A stretch of DNA of 34,997 bases, taken from the NCBI GenBank assembly GCA_003223875.1, contig QHWY01000014.1:1-34997 (forward strand), read 5' to 3'. Position numbers and translations under genes: made by a program. Position 1 is the stretch's first letter, and each line of letters opens with the position of its first letter. This DNA comes from Acidobacteriota bacterium (GTDB lineage Bacteria > Acidobacteriota > Terriglobia > 20CM-2-55-15). The notes under the pieces are model-generated. The model worked only from the letters and a program-made list of their open reading frames with translations. It made no database searches and was not told where the DNA came from. Positions 1 through 8,507 of the stretch are shown one piece after another.

Positions 1-397
1 AAACGGTCGTAAAGCTTGTGTCGAGTTCATTCGCGGTCGCGCTTAATGCGACGGGCGAGCTGTAGTTGGGATTACCGTTGCCGCTCCCCCCGATGACCAT
101 GACGGTTCCCGAGCTGGTGTTACGGATGGTGGCGCAACTGGAACCATCCACGGTGACATTGGTGACATTGATGAACAATTGGTACGTGGTCAGGTAAGTT
201 CCGCAGGGAAACAGCAGGGTGTCACCCGGAGCCAAGGCGAAGATGGCGTTGTAGATTGCGGTTGTGTCATCCGTTCCTCCGTTACCCGTTGCGCCATAAA
301 CCGTAACGTCACGTATCGCCGCTGGAGCGGAAGAGAGGCCAAGAAATATAAGGAATAAACTGAGGAGCCAAACTCTTTGTAATATCGGAGCATACAT
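1..397 (-). CDS. Secreted right-handed beta-helix (pectate-lyase-like) protein, N-terminal part
   Basis: The reading frame starts with ATG at 397 and stays open to the window edge, so only about 132 N-terminal residues are visible. Residues 1-27 form a signal peptide (hydrophobic WLLSLFLIFLGLSSAPA). The mature part begins DVTVYGATGNGGTDDTTAIYN. The phrase G-A-x-G-(D/N)-G-x-x-DDTxAI is the usual opening of Pectate_lyase_3-type beta-helix proteins, and it is followed by short beta-strand rungs (LFPCGTYLTT, INVTNVTVDG). A weak ribosome site (AAAGGG) lies 7 nt before the ATG. It is the last visible gene of the secreted block after the EPS genes, 33 bp beyond the polysaccharide-lyase-like gene, so it may bind or cleave the matrix polymer. 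Catalytic residues lie outside the window, so enzymatic activity cannot be judged; a non-catalytic beta-helix adhesin is possible. Confidence 0.7.
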   Translation of the reverse strand, partial: MYAPILQRVWLLSLFLIFLGLSSAPAAIRDVTVYGATGNGGTDDTTAIYNAIFALAPGDTLLFPCGTYLTTYQLFINVTNVTVDGSSCATIRNTSSGTVMVIGGSGNGNPNYSSPVALSATANELDTSFTTV

Positions 398-430
398 GTT
401 GTGACCCTTTAACACCTTTCAATCTAAGGA

Positions 431-1333
431 TCAGAAAGCGTTCAGCACGGAACTCCGGGTGGAACTCACCAACACCGGCCCGAGATAGACGGTCGAGTTC
501 CAGGGCACGTGTAAGCGATAGTTGGTCAGCGTCAGCGAGGTATAGCTGGGGTTCGCATACCCCGCCGGGCGGGCATACAGCGTCGGGATCTTCAGATTCG
601 AGTAGTACGGGATATGGAAGTTGTCCAGATACCATTCGAAGACGCCGCGAGCGGAGTCCCATTTGATATGCAAGAGCAGTTCATACCAGTGGTCCCATTG
701 CAGCGAGGGGCCATCGACCCACACGGTTTTGGGAGCACAGTCATCGCCGCCCATGATGCGTACGGCCATACGCACATTATGTTTTCCCACAACACCACTT
801 TGGACAAAATCGTCGGTCTTCACGTCCATTGCCACGTTGGCGTATTCCTTTGCGCAAGGAGGCTGCGAGTTGCTGTCGTTGTGAAATTCGAGGAACCAGT
901 TCCACTCACCAGTCGTGGGCTGGAAGGGCTGTTCACCCGCGGCGGCGACGGCCGAGACCGTCGCCGCGGATGGGAACAGGACTGAGGTGCGAAGCCAGAT
1001 TTCGTAAGGCGCATGATTCCAGTACTGGGACGGCTCCCACACGTAGACACTGTCACTGTTTGCTGCCGGCGAGGCGTGCGCGGTAGGAGTGGCAGTCAAA
1101 CCTGCGGCTGGACGCCCGGCGACATTCGAGTGATACCACAGGTAGCCGGCACCACTGTCGTTTCCACCCACATCAGTCCCTAAGCCATAGTCGAGATGCG
1201 TCCATTGCGAGAGGTCGTTCGTGGAGAAATCGCTTTTTTTGTAAATCGGGCCTTGAACGCCAGGGCCTTGAACGCCGAGAAGTGACACGAAACCAAGCAC
1301 TAACAATCCAAGTGCAACCGCTCTAGGTTTCAT
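431..1333 (-). CDS. Secreted polysaccharide-lyase-like (heparin lyase I fold) protein
   Basis: Predicted length is 300 aa. The ATG at 1333 is chosen over an in-frame start at 1369 because AAGGAGG sits 3 nt before it and a classic signal peptide follows at once (MKPRAVALGLLVLGFVSLLG). The mature domain is beta-rich with many aromatic residues: DFSTNDLSQW near its start, then YEIWLRTSVLFP, GEWNWFLEFHND, WYELLLHIKWD and FEWYLDN. This pattern resembles the jelly-roll polysaccharide lyase family PF14099. Family membership is inferred from the overall pattern, and I did not identify catalytic residues with certainty. It lies 35 bp after the beta-propeller gene. A likely role is trimming or binding of the exported polymer outside the cell. 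A plain concanavalin-like binding protein is the main alternative. Confidence 0.6.
   Translation of the reverse strand: MKPRAVALGLLVLGFVSLLGVQGPGVQGPIYKKSDFSTNDLSQWTHLDYGLGTDVGGNDSGAGYLWYHSNVAGRPAAGLTATPTAHASPAANSDSVYVWEPSQYWNHAPYEIWLRTSVLFPSAATVSAVAAAGEQPFQPTTGEWNWFLEFHNDSNSQPPCAKEYANVAMDVKTDDFVQSGVVGKHNVRMAVRIMGGDDCAPKTVWVDGPSLQWDHWYELLLHIKWDSARGVFEWYLDNFHIPYYSNLKIPTLYARPAGYANPSYTSLTLTNYRLHVPWNSTVYLGPVLVSSTRSSVLNAF
1248..1277. repeat. 15-bp tandem duplication inside the lyase-like gene
   Basis: Two adjacent 15-bp units (1248-1262 and 1263-1277) differ only at the last base. In the protein they encode GVQGP twice, directly after the hydrophobic signal-peptide core, so the duplication is in frame and falls at or just after the expected signal-peptidase site. 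Confidence 0.85.
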
Positions 1334-1368
1334 TGGCCTCCTTGGGAGTTTCACCTTTCTAATTGACA

Positions 1369-2418
1369 CTACCTAATGGCGATACCCAGAGGTGCTGTTC
1401 CTGCCGCCTGTATCGTGTCCACCACCCTGTTCGTGGCGGTGTCAATTACCGATAGGCTACCCGTCAAGAAATTACTCGTATAGGCAAAGAACCCGTCCGG
1501 AGTAATAGCAATGTTCTCAGGATCGGGTCCCACGGCCACGGTGGCCACCACAGCATTGGTGGCGGTGTTAATCACCGAGACTGTGCTATCGCAGGCGTTC
1601 GTCACATAGGTAAAGGCTCCGTTCGGCGTGACGGCCACGCCCGTGGGTCCGCACCCCACTCTCACTGTAGACACCACCCTGGGGGCGGCGCCGCCGATGT
1701 CGATCACCGACACGTCGTTTGACCTCGGATTCGTCACATAGGCAAGAGCTCCGTTCGGCGTGATGGCCACACCCCAGGGGTTGCTTGCCATTGCCACCGT
1801 GGCGACCACTATATTAGTCGCCGTCTGGATCACCGAAACATCGTTGGAAGCGTAATCCGTCACATAGGCGGACGCTCCATTCGGCGTGATGGCCACGAAC
1901 AAAGGCTCAGTTCCCACCCCGACGGTAGCCGTCACAGTGTTGGTGACCGTGTTGATTACCGAGACGGTGTTGGAGTTAAAATTCGTCACATACGAGAAGG
2001 CTCCGTCCGGAGTGACGGCAACACCTGCGGGGTACTGCCCCACCGAGATCGTGGCGACGACCTTGTAGGCGGCGGTATCGATGACCGAAACTGAACCAGA
2101 TTGAGCGATGGGACATAGATCGCATATCACTCCAGTGTTGCTTACGTAGGCGAAGGCGGCGTTCGGCGTGATAGCTATACCAAAGGGCGAAAACTGCACC
2201 GGGATCACAGCGACCACTCGGTCAGTCATGGTGTTGATCACCCAAACGGAATTTGACGCGTTTTGCGCGACATAGGCATTGTACTGAGCCGCCGCCGGAA
2301 CACTGGCCAGCGTCGGAGTCAAAAGCAGCACTAGAAACCACAGGGGCCCAAACGAGCTCAGCTTATGGTTTCGGATTCTAATCATCGACTTGGGAAACCA
2401 AGTTTGATTGTGGAACAT
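1369..2418 (-). CDS. Secreted YVTN-family seven-bladed beta-propeller protein
   Basis: Predicted length is 349 aa. The ATG at 2418 is taken because AAGGAGG lies 3 nt upstream; the frame extends further 5' to 2601 but that part overlaps the asnB gene. Residues 23-46 form a hydrophobic signal sequence ending in VPAAAQ. The rest consists of about seven units of roughly 43 residues, each with a YVTN/YVSN/YVTD element, a VSVIDT/VSVINT element and a (V/I)AxTPxGxxA element. This is the surface-layer YVTN beta-propeller type (NHL/WD-like fold), which generally serves as a binding scaffold and not as an enzyme. Its place after asnB and before two secreted carbohydrate-active proteins suggests a matrix or cell-surface role. 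The ligand is unknown. Confidence 0.88.
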   Translation of the reverse strand: MFHNQTWFPKSMIRIRNHKLSSFGPLWFLVLLLTPTLASVPAAAQYNAYVAQNASNSVWVINTMTDRVVAVIPVQFSPFGIAITPNAAFAYVSNTGVICDLCPIAQSGSVSVIDTAAYKVVATISVGQYPAGVAVTPDGAFSYVTNFNSNTVSVINTVTNTVTATVGVGTEPLFVAITPNGASAYVTDYASNDVSVIQTATNIVVATVAMASNPWGVAITPNGALAYVTNPRSNDVSVIDIGGAAPRVVSTVRVGCGPTGVAVTPNGAFTYVTNACDSTVSVINTATNAVVATVAVGPDPENIAITPDGFFAYTSNFLTGSLSVIDTATNRVVDTIQAAGTAPLGIAIR

Positions 2419-2446
2419 ATTCCTCCTTACGATGTTTTGTCTCCTG

Positions 2447-2468
2447 CCCTGACTTTCGCAGTTCAGGG
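2447..2468. other. Inverted repeat in the asnB/beta-propeller spacer
   Basis: A perfect 6-bp stem (CCCTGA/TCAGGG) with a 10-nt loop sits in the 106-bp gap between the end of asnB and the beta-propeller start. No T-run follows it on the minus strand, so it is not a standard intrinsic terminator. It could be an RNA processing or partial attenuation site separating the biosynthetic genes from the secreted-protein genes, or chance. Confidence 0.3.
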
Positions 2469-2524
2469 TTATTTCACGGGATGTGGAATACCGGAAGTGA
2501 TGCAGAAGAAGCTTGAGGTCGTCT

Positions 2525-4501
2525 TCAGGCTGCGTGCACTGGCTGGGTTGCTGCAGAAGTTCGTTCGGAACGACCGCGCGGTACGGCTGCGGTAGAACCA
2601 ATGTACTGCTTCCACCACAGTGCCACGTTCAGCAGTGCCCATCCTCTTTTCTTCAGGTACGGTAAACTTCCCTCAAACCGAAAAAGGTCCGTGTTTTCGC
2701 AAAAGTCCTTCATCTCTTTTTCAACGTACTTCCCGAAGCTGGTATGAGACCATTCGAATACAGGTACGCCAAAGCCTTGCTTCTTCCGGTCGATCACCTC
2801 GTCCGGTATGACACCCCTGACCGCCTTCTTCAGGATATATTTGAGTACCCCATTTCTGGTTTTCACTGCTCCGGGAACGCTCATGACCAGCTCGACCAGC
2901 TTATGGTCGAGGAAGGGTTCGCGCGCTTCCAAGCTTACCGCCATGCTCATCTTGTCGAGGCGCATGAGCAGCAGTTCCGGTAAGCGCAAGTTCAAATCGA
3001 GATAAGTCATCCAATTGATAGGCGATGTGTCCCAAGCTTTCTCCTCGAAGCGCTGCCAAATCGGCCGAAGGGCCTCCCACGAACTCACTTTGGAGAATTT
3101 CTTGAGCAATCGTGACGAGAGCACGTGCCGTTTTTGCGAGTCGCTGATCACCTCGGCGCCACCCCAAAATACTGGGCGCCTGGACAGAGCTCTCCGCAAA
3201 ACTTCACACGACCACTGACGGCGATAAGATGCCGTTGGGCCACCCTCCACAAAATCCAGGCCGGCAAGTCCCAAGCTTCTTAGGACGTTGGGAATTGGCA
3301 GTAAGCTACTAAATCGCTGCAGCCGCAGGGAGTAGTTCCAATAGGGGTAGCCGCAGAAAAGTTCGTCCGACCCCTCTCCCACCTGGCAAACGATAACGCC
3401 GGAGTCGCGGGCCAGTTTTGAAACGAAGTACACTGGCATGCAAACCGGGTCTGCCAGCGGCTCGTCCTGGTGCCGAATGATCAACGGCAACGAGTCGAGG
3501 AGGTCGCTTTCCCGCAACAGCAGTTCATGGTGGTCCGCTCCTACCTGACGCGCTATCAGGCGGGCATAAGGAAGCTCGCTCGGGTAGCTCGCATATTGTT
3601 GGTCATAGCCGATCGAGAAGGTCTTGACCGGCTGTCCATCGCCTTCGGAAAACAACGCTGCGTTGGTGCTGGAGTCGATGCCGCCGGAGAGGAATACTCC
3701 CACTGGGACATCACTGATCTTGCGGAGCCTAACGCAAGTTCGCAGCTCTGAGAGGATGCGCTCGGCGATCTCCGTCTCTGAAATCGTCCTCAGTGGTTCC
3801 GTGTGATCCCAAACGTCCCAGTATCGGGATTCGTGTGTATGACCGTCCTCATTGATTCTTAACCAAGTGCCCGGGGCGAGCTTCTGGACGCCTGAAAATA
3901 GGGTATGTGGCGCCGGTGTGGCATTGAACGATAGATAGTAATAAAGCGCTTCTTCATTGACGCCGCGCTCTTGCTCCTCGTCCTCCAGCAACGCCTTGAT
4001 TTCGGAAGCAAAGGTGATACGTCCGTGGTGAATGGAGTAATAGAGGGGCTTGACTCCCATGCGGTCGCGAATCAACCAAAGCTGGCGACGTTTTGCGTCC
4101 CACAACGCCATGGCAAACATGCCGCGAAACTTTTGAAGGCAGTCGATACCCCATTGCTCGAAGGCGTGCAGGATCACTTCTGTATCGGAATGGTCGGTCT
4201 TCCAGCGGTGTCCGCCTTGTCTCTCCAGCTCCGTCCTGATTTCGGCGTGGTTGTAAATCTCGCCGTTGAATACCACCCATAAGGTGTCGTCTTCGTTGCT
4301 CATCGGCTGGGCGGCTCTTTCCGACAGGTCTATGATCGCTAGCCGGCGATGGCCCAGAGCCAGCCGCCGATCGCTAGAGATGAAGATCCCGGCGCCGTCT
4401 GGCCCGCGATGCGACATCGCGTCCCGCATGCGGATTAGATAGCGCTCTGATACCCTGAACCCACTGTTAGTGAAGGAAAATGCTCCGACGATACCGCACA
4501 T
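2525..4501 (-). CDS. asnB: Glutamine-hydrolysing asparagine synthetase-type amidotransferase
   Basis: At 658 aa this is the usual length for the AsnB family. The N-terminal Ntn-type glutaminase domain (about 1-210) starts MCGIVG with the catalytic Cys2, followed by SHRGPDG (30-36) and FNGEIYNH (78-85). The ATP-pyrophosphatase synthetase domain follows, with the PP-loop SGGIDSS at 272-278 and LEAREPFLDH towards the C terminus. The family releases ammonia from glutamine and transfers it to an AMP-activated carboxylate. In EPS loci such enzymes are often suspected of amidating uronic acids or other carboxylates instead of making free asparagine; that role is inference here. GAGGTGG lies about 7 nt before the ATG. 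It is separated from the upstream glycosyltransferase gene by 162 bp in which I see no other feature. Confidence 0.93.
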   Translation of the reverse strand: MCGIVGAFSFTNSGFRVSERYLIRMRDAMSHRGPDGAGIFISSDRRLALGHRRLAIIDLSERAAQPMSNEDDTLWVVFNGEIYNHAEIRTELERQGGHRWKTDHSDTEVILHAFEQWGIDCLQKFRGMFAMALWDAKRRQLWLIRDRMGVKPLYYSIHHGRITFASEIKALLEDEEQERGVNEEALYYYLSFNATPAPHTLFSGVQKLAPGTWLRINEDGHTHESRYWDVWDHTEPLRTISETEIAERILSELRTCVRLRKISDVPVGVFLSGGIDSSTNAALFSEGDGQPVKTFSIGYDQQYASYPSELPYARLIARQVGADHHELLLRESDLLDSLPLIIRHQDEPLADPVCMPVYFVSKLARDSGVIVCQVGEGSDELFCGYPYWNYSLRLQRFSSLLPIPNVLRSLGLAGLDFVEGGPTASYRRQWSCEVLRRALSRRPVFWGGAEVISDSQKRHVLSSRLLKKFSKVSSWEALRPIWQRFEEKAWDTSPINWMTYLDLNLRLPELLLMRLDKMSMAVSLEAREPFLDHKLVELVMSVPGAVKTRNGVLKYILKKAVRGVIPDEVIDRKKQGFGVPVFEWSHTSFGKYVEKEMKDFCENTDLFRFEGSLPYLKKRGWALLNVALWWKQYIGSTAAVPRGRSERTSAATQPVHAA

Positions 4502-4663
4502 TAGCGTCCCACCTCAATCGCATCGTAGACTCTGGGAACTCCTCAATATTTCCAATCCTTCGCAATTGCTGTTGTGATTCTCGCTTCCAAGGTTACGGAA
4601 CGGTTTGCGACTTTACCCTGCTCAAGCTTGCTCGGGATCGGTCGTCTACCCAAGACACGGCAA

Positions 4664-5962
4664 CTACGCCTTGCCACCATCTTTGTTATCGATTAAGCGG
4701 CGGAAGAGGCTCGCAACTTCTCGGGCGCGGACGTCCCAAGTGCAGTCCCGAACAGCATCCTGCCGCATTTGGCGCTCGCGAGACGTGTCGCAGGCCAGCG
4801 CCTCAGCAACCAGCGCAATGAATTCCTCGATCGTCCGGTAGATTCTCACCCCCGGCGTTTGCAGGTACTCATGCAATGGAGCAATCACCACAGGCTTACC
4901 GGTTGCGAGGTATTCTCGGACTTTAATCGCGCTTCCGTAGCTGGTAAACACGTTCTGCTGGTTCCAAGGCAACACACACACGTCGATATGACGGTAGTAG
5001 CCCGGAAGTTCAGAATAAGGCTTGGAGCCGAGAAAATGGATATTCGGCCCAGAAAGCTTCAATGCGTTCGACTTCCCGCCGATGAAGACCCACTGCCAAT
5101 CGGGCCGCAGCTTGGACACGCGCTCGATCAAGGGCGCATCGATCGTGTACCAGTCGGCTGCGCCTACGTATCCAAGCACCGGGCGCGGAATGGCAGCGAT
5201 ATCCGGAGGTGTCTCCGGAGGCAATTTGGCGAACTGCTCGTAGTCCACTGCTTGTTCGAGGAAGTACCGGTGGGGGATTGTGGCTTCTTCGTACAGCTTC
5301 CGCCCGGAATACATGACCACCGCGGCGAGCTGCTTCAGCCGAGCATCCATGTCGCGAATGACGGAACGTGACAGCGCACTGTCTTCGTTGAAATCGTATT
5401 TGTCGGAAACCTGGTACACCAACAACTTGCCGCCCAGCAAGCTCACGATGTCGGCGGCTGTGGGAATGGCGGCCCATATGATCGGATTGCGCATTCGAAG
5501 AATCAGCATGATCAAACGGAGCTGCAGTATGAGCAGCAGGCGATTCAAGATGCGCGCGATGGGTGAGCCGTACAGCGGGATGTTGACCGGCGTCATCACC
5601 CACAGCCCTTCAGGCACCTTGCGCAACCAGCGTAAATAGCTGCGAAGTTTGCGCCGGATCTTTCTAAAGAAGTCCGCATCGCCGATCGAAGGCAAGCCCA
5701 TCGTGATGGAGTTCACAAACAGTACGCGATTATGACGAGCCAGACGTTTCAGGATGTGATTCTTCGAATGGGGGTGGTGGTACCACCAGTCCTCGCCCGC
5801 GAAACACACGATCGATTGTCCGGAAAGCGGGTAATCGCCATACTGCGCGCCATCTCTTTCAGTCGATTGGACGCCGCCGAAGGCGCTCCGGATTTCCGAA
5901 CGGTCTTTGTTCGTTAGCAATGATTCACGCATCCGAGATATCTCAGTTGCTGAGGATTTCAT
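4664..5962 (-). CDS. Glycosyltransferase (GT-B fold, GT4-like)
   Basis: Length is 432 aa. The first 50 residues are polar and weakly conserved in look, then VCFAGEDWWYHHPHSK starts the N-terminal Rossmann-like domain. The C-terminal nucleotide-sugar-binding domain begins around PVLGYVGAADWY, with WQWVFIGG, IHFLGSKPYSELPGYY and the GT4-like segment YGSAIKVREYLATGKPVV. That segment carries a Glu in the position of the family's EX7E motif. The protein should add one sugar to the undecaprenyl-linked repeat unit on the cytoplasmic face; donor and acceptor are unknown. The gene overlaps the end of the formyltransferase gene by 20 bp. The start is uncertain: neither 5962 nor the internal ATG at 5932 has a clear ribosome site. 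Confidence 0.82.
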   Translation of the reverse strand: MKSSATEISRMRESLLTNKDRSEIRSAFGGVQSTERDGAQYGDYPLSGQSIVCFAGEDWWYHHPHSKNHILKRLARHNRVLFVNSITMGLPSIGDADFFRKIRRKLRSYLRWLRKVPEGLWVMTPVNIPLYGSPIARILNRLLLILQLRLIMLILRMRNPIIWAAIPTAADIVSLLGGKLLVYQVSDKYDFNEDSALSRSVIRDMDARLKQLAAVVMYSGRKLYEEATIPHRYFLEQAVDYEQFAKLPPETPPDIAAIPRPVLGYVGAADWYTIDAPLIERVSKLRPDWQWVFIGGKSNALKLSGPNIHFLGSKPYSELPGYYRHIDVCVLPWNQQNVFTSYGSAIKVREYLATGKPVVIAPLHEYLQTPGVRIYRTIEEFIALVAEALACDTSRERQMRQDAVRDCTWDVRAREVASLFRRLIDNKDGGKA

Positions 5963-6641
5963 TCACTACCCCGGTCAACATTTTGGACATGACGTAGTAG
6001 CGTTTGCCCGCCGAAATATTATTGCGTTCGAATTGGAACTCGGGCCGGCCGAGCGCCTCGAGTGCTTGGCGGTACAAGCGATCGGCACAGCTAAACAGCC
6101 TATTCCTAAGCGCCTCCACATCGTTACATCCCTTTGACGGAATGAACTCGCGAAGGACGATGCGTCCGCCCGTGTCAATTCCAGAATCGATAAAAAAAAC
6201 TGTGACTCCGGTGGGATCACCCTGCAAAATCGACCACTGGGCGACGGAGCGGCCTCGATACTTCGGCAGAATACCGATATGCGCATTGAGAATACCCATT
6301 CTAAATGCTGAGATCGTCGCTTCGCGGTAAATCACATTCGCAGCATGCAGACCGACATCGAATTGAAGTGATCTCAGGTACTGAATGGAGGTTGGGTCCT
6401 CCAATGGCCGGCGCAGGATAAATACTCTTCCGCGTCGAACATAGCTGCACAGCTTTGCAGTGAATGTTCCCCATTTCAACGATCCAAGCGCTAAGAGGAG
6501 TTCTCGAGACCATCGCAACAGAGGCGATCTCATCCCCACGTTGCACAAGACGACGGACACATCGACCCCGGGGATGTGTTCAATTTCCTTGGCGATGCGG
6601 ATTCCCGCACTAATTGACCCTGCGATCACGGCAACCTGCAT
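5943..6641 (-). CDS. Formyltransferase-family protein, probable sugar N-formyltransferase
   Basis: Length is 232 aa from the ATG at 6641 (MQVAVIAGS, a typical first beta-strand); a TTG-initiated extension to 6689 is less likely. The catalytic triad of the family is visible: N119 and H121 in LNAHIGILPKYRGR, and D156 in DSGIDTGG. The spacing matches GART/Fmt-type enzymes that use N10-formyltetrahydrofolate. The Fmt-type C-terminal tRNA-binding domain is absent and the locus is an EPS cluster, so the likely substrate is an amino sugar on a nucleotide carrier. The gene overlaps the preceding unknown gene by 16 bp and the following glycosyltransferase by 20 bp. A formylated sugar is inferred, not shown. 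Confidence 0.82.
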   Translation of the reverse strand: MQVAVIAGSISAGIRIAKEIEHIPGVDVSVVLCNVGMRSPLLRWSRELLLALGSLKWGTFTAKLCSYVRRGRVFILRRPLEDPTSIQYLRSLQFDVGLHAANVIYREATISAFRMGILNAHIGILPKYRGRSVAQWSILQGDPTGVTVFFIDSGIDTGGRIVLREFIPSKGCNDVEALRNRLFSCADRLYRQALEALGRPEFQFERNNISAGKRYYVMSKMLTGVVNEILSN

Positions 6642-7333
6642 TGCTGCCAATCCGGGGTGCGCAGGAGCTGGGCGTATATGCACAACCAAAAAACGAGCAA
6701 GCGAGGGTTGGCGCGCAGGCTAGTCCACAACCGCCGCGGAAGCTCATAGAAATAGTTGAGGGCATCCAGCATTCGCAAATCGCGTGTGATCATGGCGCGA
6801 ATACCAACAAGATTCAGTTTCAGCAGGACCATGTCAACGTCGCACTCCGCACCTCCTCCTAGTGTTGTACGGTCTAGCACCATCAGCTGCCGCAGGAGTT
6901 CTTCCGCAACATCAGACTCACTTGGGATTCCAATGTTCAACGGGCAACGATATCGCGCACACAACGCTGTCAGGCGATCAGCGAGGGATCTCTTCTTCAG
7001 ATCTTCGAGAGAGAAACCGGCTGGGCGAACATCTACCGGCCGGTATTCGACATTCGCCGCCAGAGCAATCAGACGCAGACAGTCCGAGAAACTTGCGTCA
7101 CAATGGATCCACGCGAATGTGGCCACCGGTCTCCAATCGCGTACTGCATTTTGTTCCGACAGGGACGATTCGATCTCCGGCGCAAGCGACCCCAAATTTT
7201 CCAAGGTTTTTGCAGATACGAAGCCCTTCCAGGATCTCCGAAGCTCGGCGCGCCTTCGTAGAGATGCTTCGAGCAGGATATCTTGACGGCAATCAAGCCG
7301 TACGGGCCTTGAAAGTGCTATTCCTAAGTCCAT
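6626..7333 (-). CDS. Unrecognised 235-aa protein of the EPS operon
   Basis: I do not recognise a family. The ATG at 7333 has GGAG 7 nt upstream and starts inside the end of the deacetylase gene (41-bp overlap); the stop overlaps the formyltransferase start by 16 bp, so the gene is tightly packed. The protein is rich in Arg and Leu. A middle part carries conserved-looking segments (ATFAWIHCDAS, ALAANVEYRPVDVRP). A Gly/Asp-rich stretch TTLGGGAECDVDM lies at about 155-167, and a hydrophobic stretch near the C terminus (LLVFWLCIYAQLL) could be a membrane-associated helix. Position suggests a cytoplasmic or membrane-bound partner of the deacetylase and formyltransferase. It could also be a divergent nucleotidyl- or glycosyltransferase; I have no motif to support that. 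Confidence 0.65.
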   Translation of the reverse strand: MDLGIALSRPVRLDCRQDILLEASLRRRAELRRSWKGFVSAKTLENLGSLAPEIESSLSEQNAVRDWRPVATFAWIHCDASFSDCLRLIALAANVEYRPVDVRPAGFSLEDLKKRSLADRLTALCARYRCPLNIGIPSESDVAEELLRQLMVLDRTTLGGGAECDVDMVLLKLNLVGIRAMITRDLRMLDALNYFYELPRRLWTSLRANPRLLVFWLCIYAQLLRTPDWQQCRLP

Positions 7334-8420
7334 CGGCGATCTCCGTCAAGGTGGCGGCCTTCACATCCTGCGAGCGGACGACAGCCGCCACGAAACGCTC
7401 GATATCGCTGAAATCATGAATGTCCTTGGTGTGGTTTTCCAGGATGACCGGCACGCGGGCCAAACCCGACCTTGCCGCTTGCCTCCGAATATTCGCCATC
7501 ATCCGACGCATCATCGCGTAGTTGAGTTGGGCAAGATCTGAGATTTCGCTCTGGCCGATCAGGTAGCGCTTCAGTAACCCTCTAATAGTTCCCAGCGCCC
7601 CGGAGTCGCCTTTGTTGCTCCACTCGTCGCCGCTACGTCCGCGAGACGATGGCTTCGTTGTGACGGTATTCCGCTTGGCGAGCTTTTGGATTCTTTGGCG
7701 CAACTTCATGAACGCTAGCGCCAGTCCAGGCCCCGGGAATGTATTCGTTGGAATGCAAACTATAGGCTCGACGGAGCGAGATACACGACGTGCATCCCTC
7801 ATATCAGGGTAGTAGGGGGCGAAGGACTCCTCGCAGCGGGTGTAATCCAGCTTGATTTGCGGCGTATCGCATTTGATTCCTGCGACGATGCTGATATCAA
7901 ATAAGAATCCGAGTTCGCTGAGAACTGGTAGCAGTGAATCCGAAGGCGCAGCGCACCACGCTCCTGCGCGGAATGACACACACGCGTATGCTGGGTTGAC
8001 CTTGCGGAGCAGATTCTCCAGGTATTGTTTACCAGAGGCGACCATGGCTTTGATCTCGTGCTTTGGGTAGTTGAGGATCGACCAATCACCGGAAAGCTTC
8101 CAATTGCCGTGGCCTTCATAGGTCGCGTCCCGCCATTGTGGATGCAGGTGCAACTGAATATCGTGCCCCTGGCGAAACGACTCCAGGACCACCTGCTCCC
8201 ACTCATCCGCTATCACTTTCAACTCTGGAAAACGCTCTTGTAGGGACCGATACGCGAGTTGTTGCATCACCTCAACGTTGAATGATCCTCGTATCCCGTG
8301 GGCGTTGAAGATGTTGACTAATTTACGCATGGGTTCAAACTGGAGTACTCGAGGATCGCCGGTGCCATTGCCGCGAACTTCCCAGTCATCCACGAACGCT
8401 AGGTAGATCACAGGTTGCAT
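7293..8420 (-). CDS. Polysaccharide deacetylase-like (NodB superfamily) protein
   Basis: Length is 375 aa, without a signal peptide, so it is probably cytoplasmic. The metal-binding signature of the carbohydrate esterase 4/deacetylase superfamily is visible: the Asp pair in FVDDWE (9-14), the His pair in DIQLHLHPQW (H91, H93) and the arginine motif FRAGAW (150-155). The C-terminal segment ENHTKDIHDFSD supplies another likely active-site His. These enzymes remove N- or O-acetyl groups from sugars. A cytoplasmic location would fit deacetylation of a nucleotide- or lipid-linked amino sugar, giving a free amine that the neighbouring formyltransferase could then formylate; this order of events is inference. 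Internal residues 240-290 look low in conservation (KRNTVTTKPSSRGRSGDEW) and may be a loop. Confidence 0.85.
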   Translation of the reverse strand: MQPVIYLAFVDDWEVRGNGTGDPRVLQFEPMRKLVNIFNAHGIRGSFNVEVMQQLAYRSLQERFPELKVIADEWEQVVLESFRQGHDIQLHLHPQWRDATYEGHGNWKLSGDWSILNYPKHEIKAMVASGKQYLENLLRKVNPAYACVSFRAGAWCAAPSDSLLPVLSELGFLFDISIVAGIKCDTPQIKLDYTRCEESFAPYYPDMRDARRVSRSVEPIVCIPTNTFPGPGLALAFMKLRQRIQKLAKRNTVTTKPSSRGRSGDEWSNKGDSGALGTIRGLLKRYLIGQSEISDLAQLNYAMMRRMMANIRRQAARSGLARVPVILENHTKDIHDFSDIERFVAAVVRSQDVKAATLTEIADGLRNSTFKARTA

Positions 8421-8507
8421 GTAATGCTCTGCTGTTACGTTTACGGCGGCTCCCGTCCGCGACCAACGGTAGGAAAGTAGGGCTCCGGGAGGTGTCTCGA
8501 GTGTGGT

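Noticed and set aside
1389..2300. Repeated blocks of about 130 bp that could be taken for a DNA repeat array
   Set aside because: They are the blades of the YVTN beta-propeller and reflect protein repeats, with diverged DNA.
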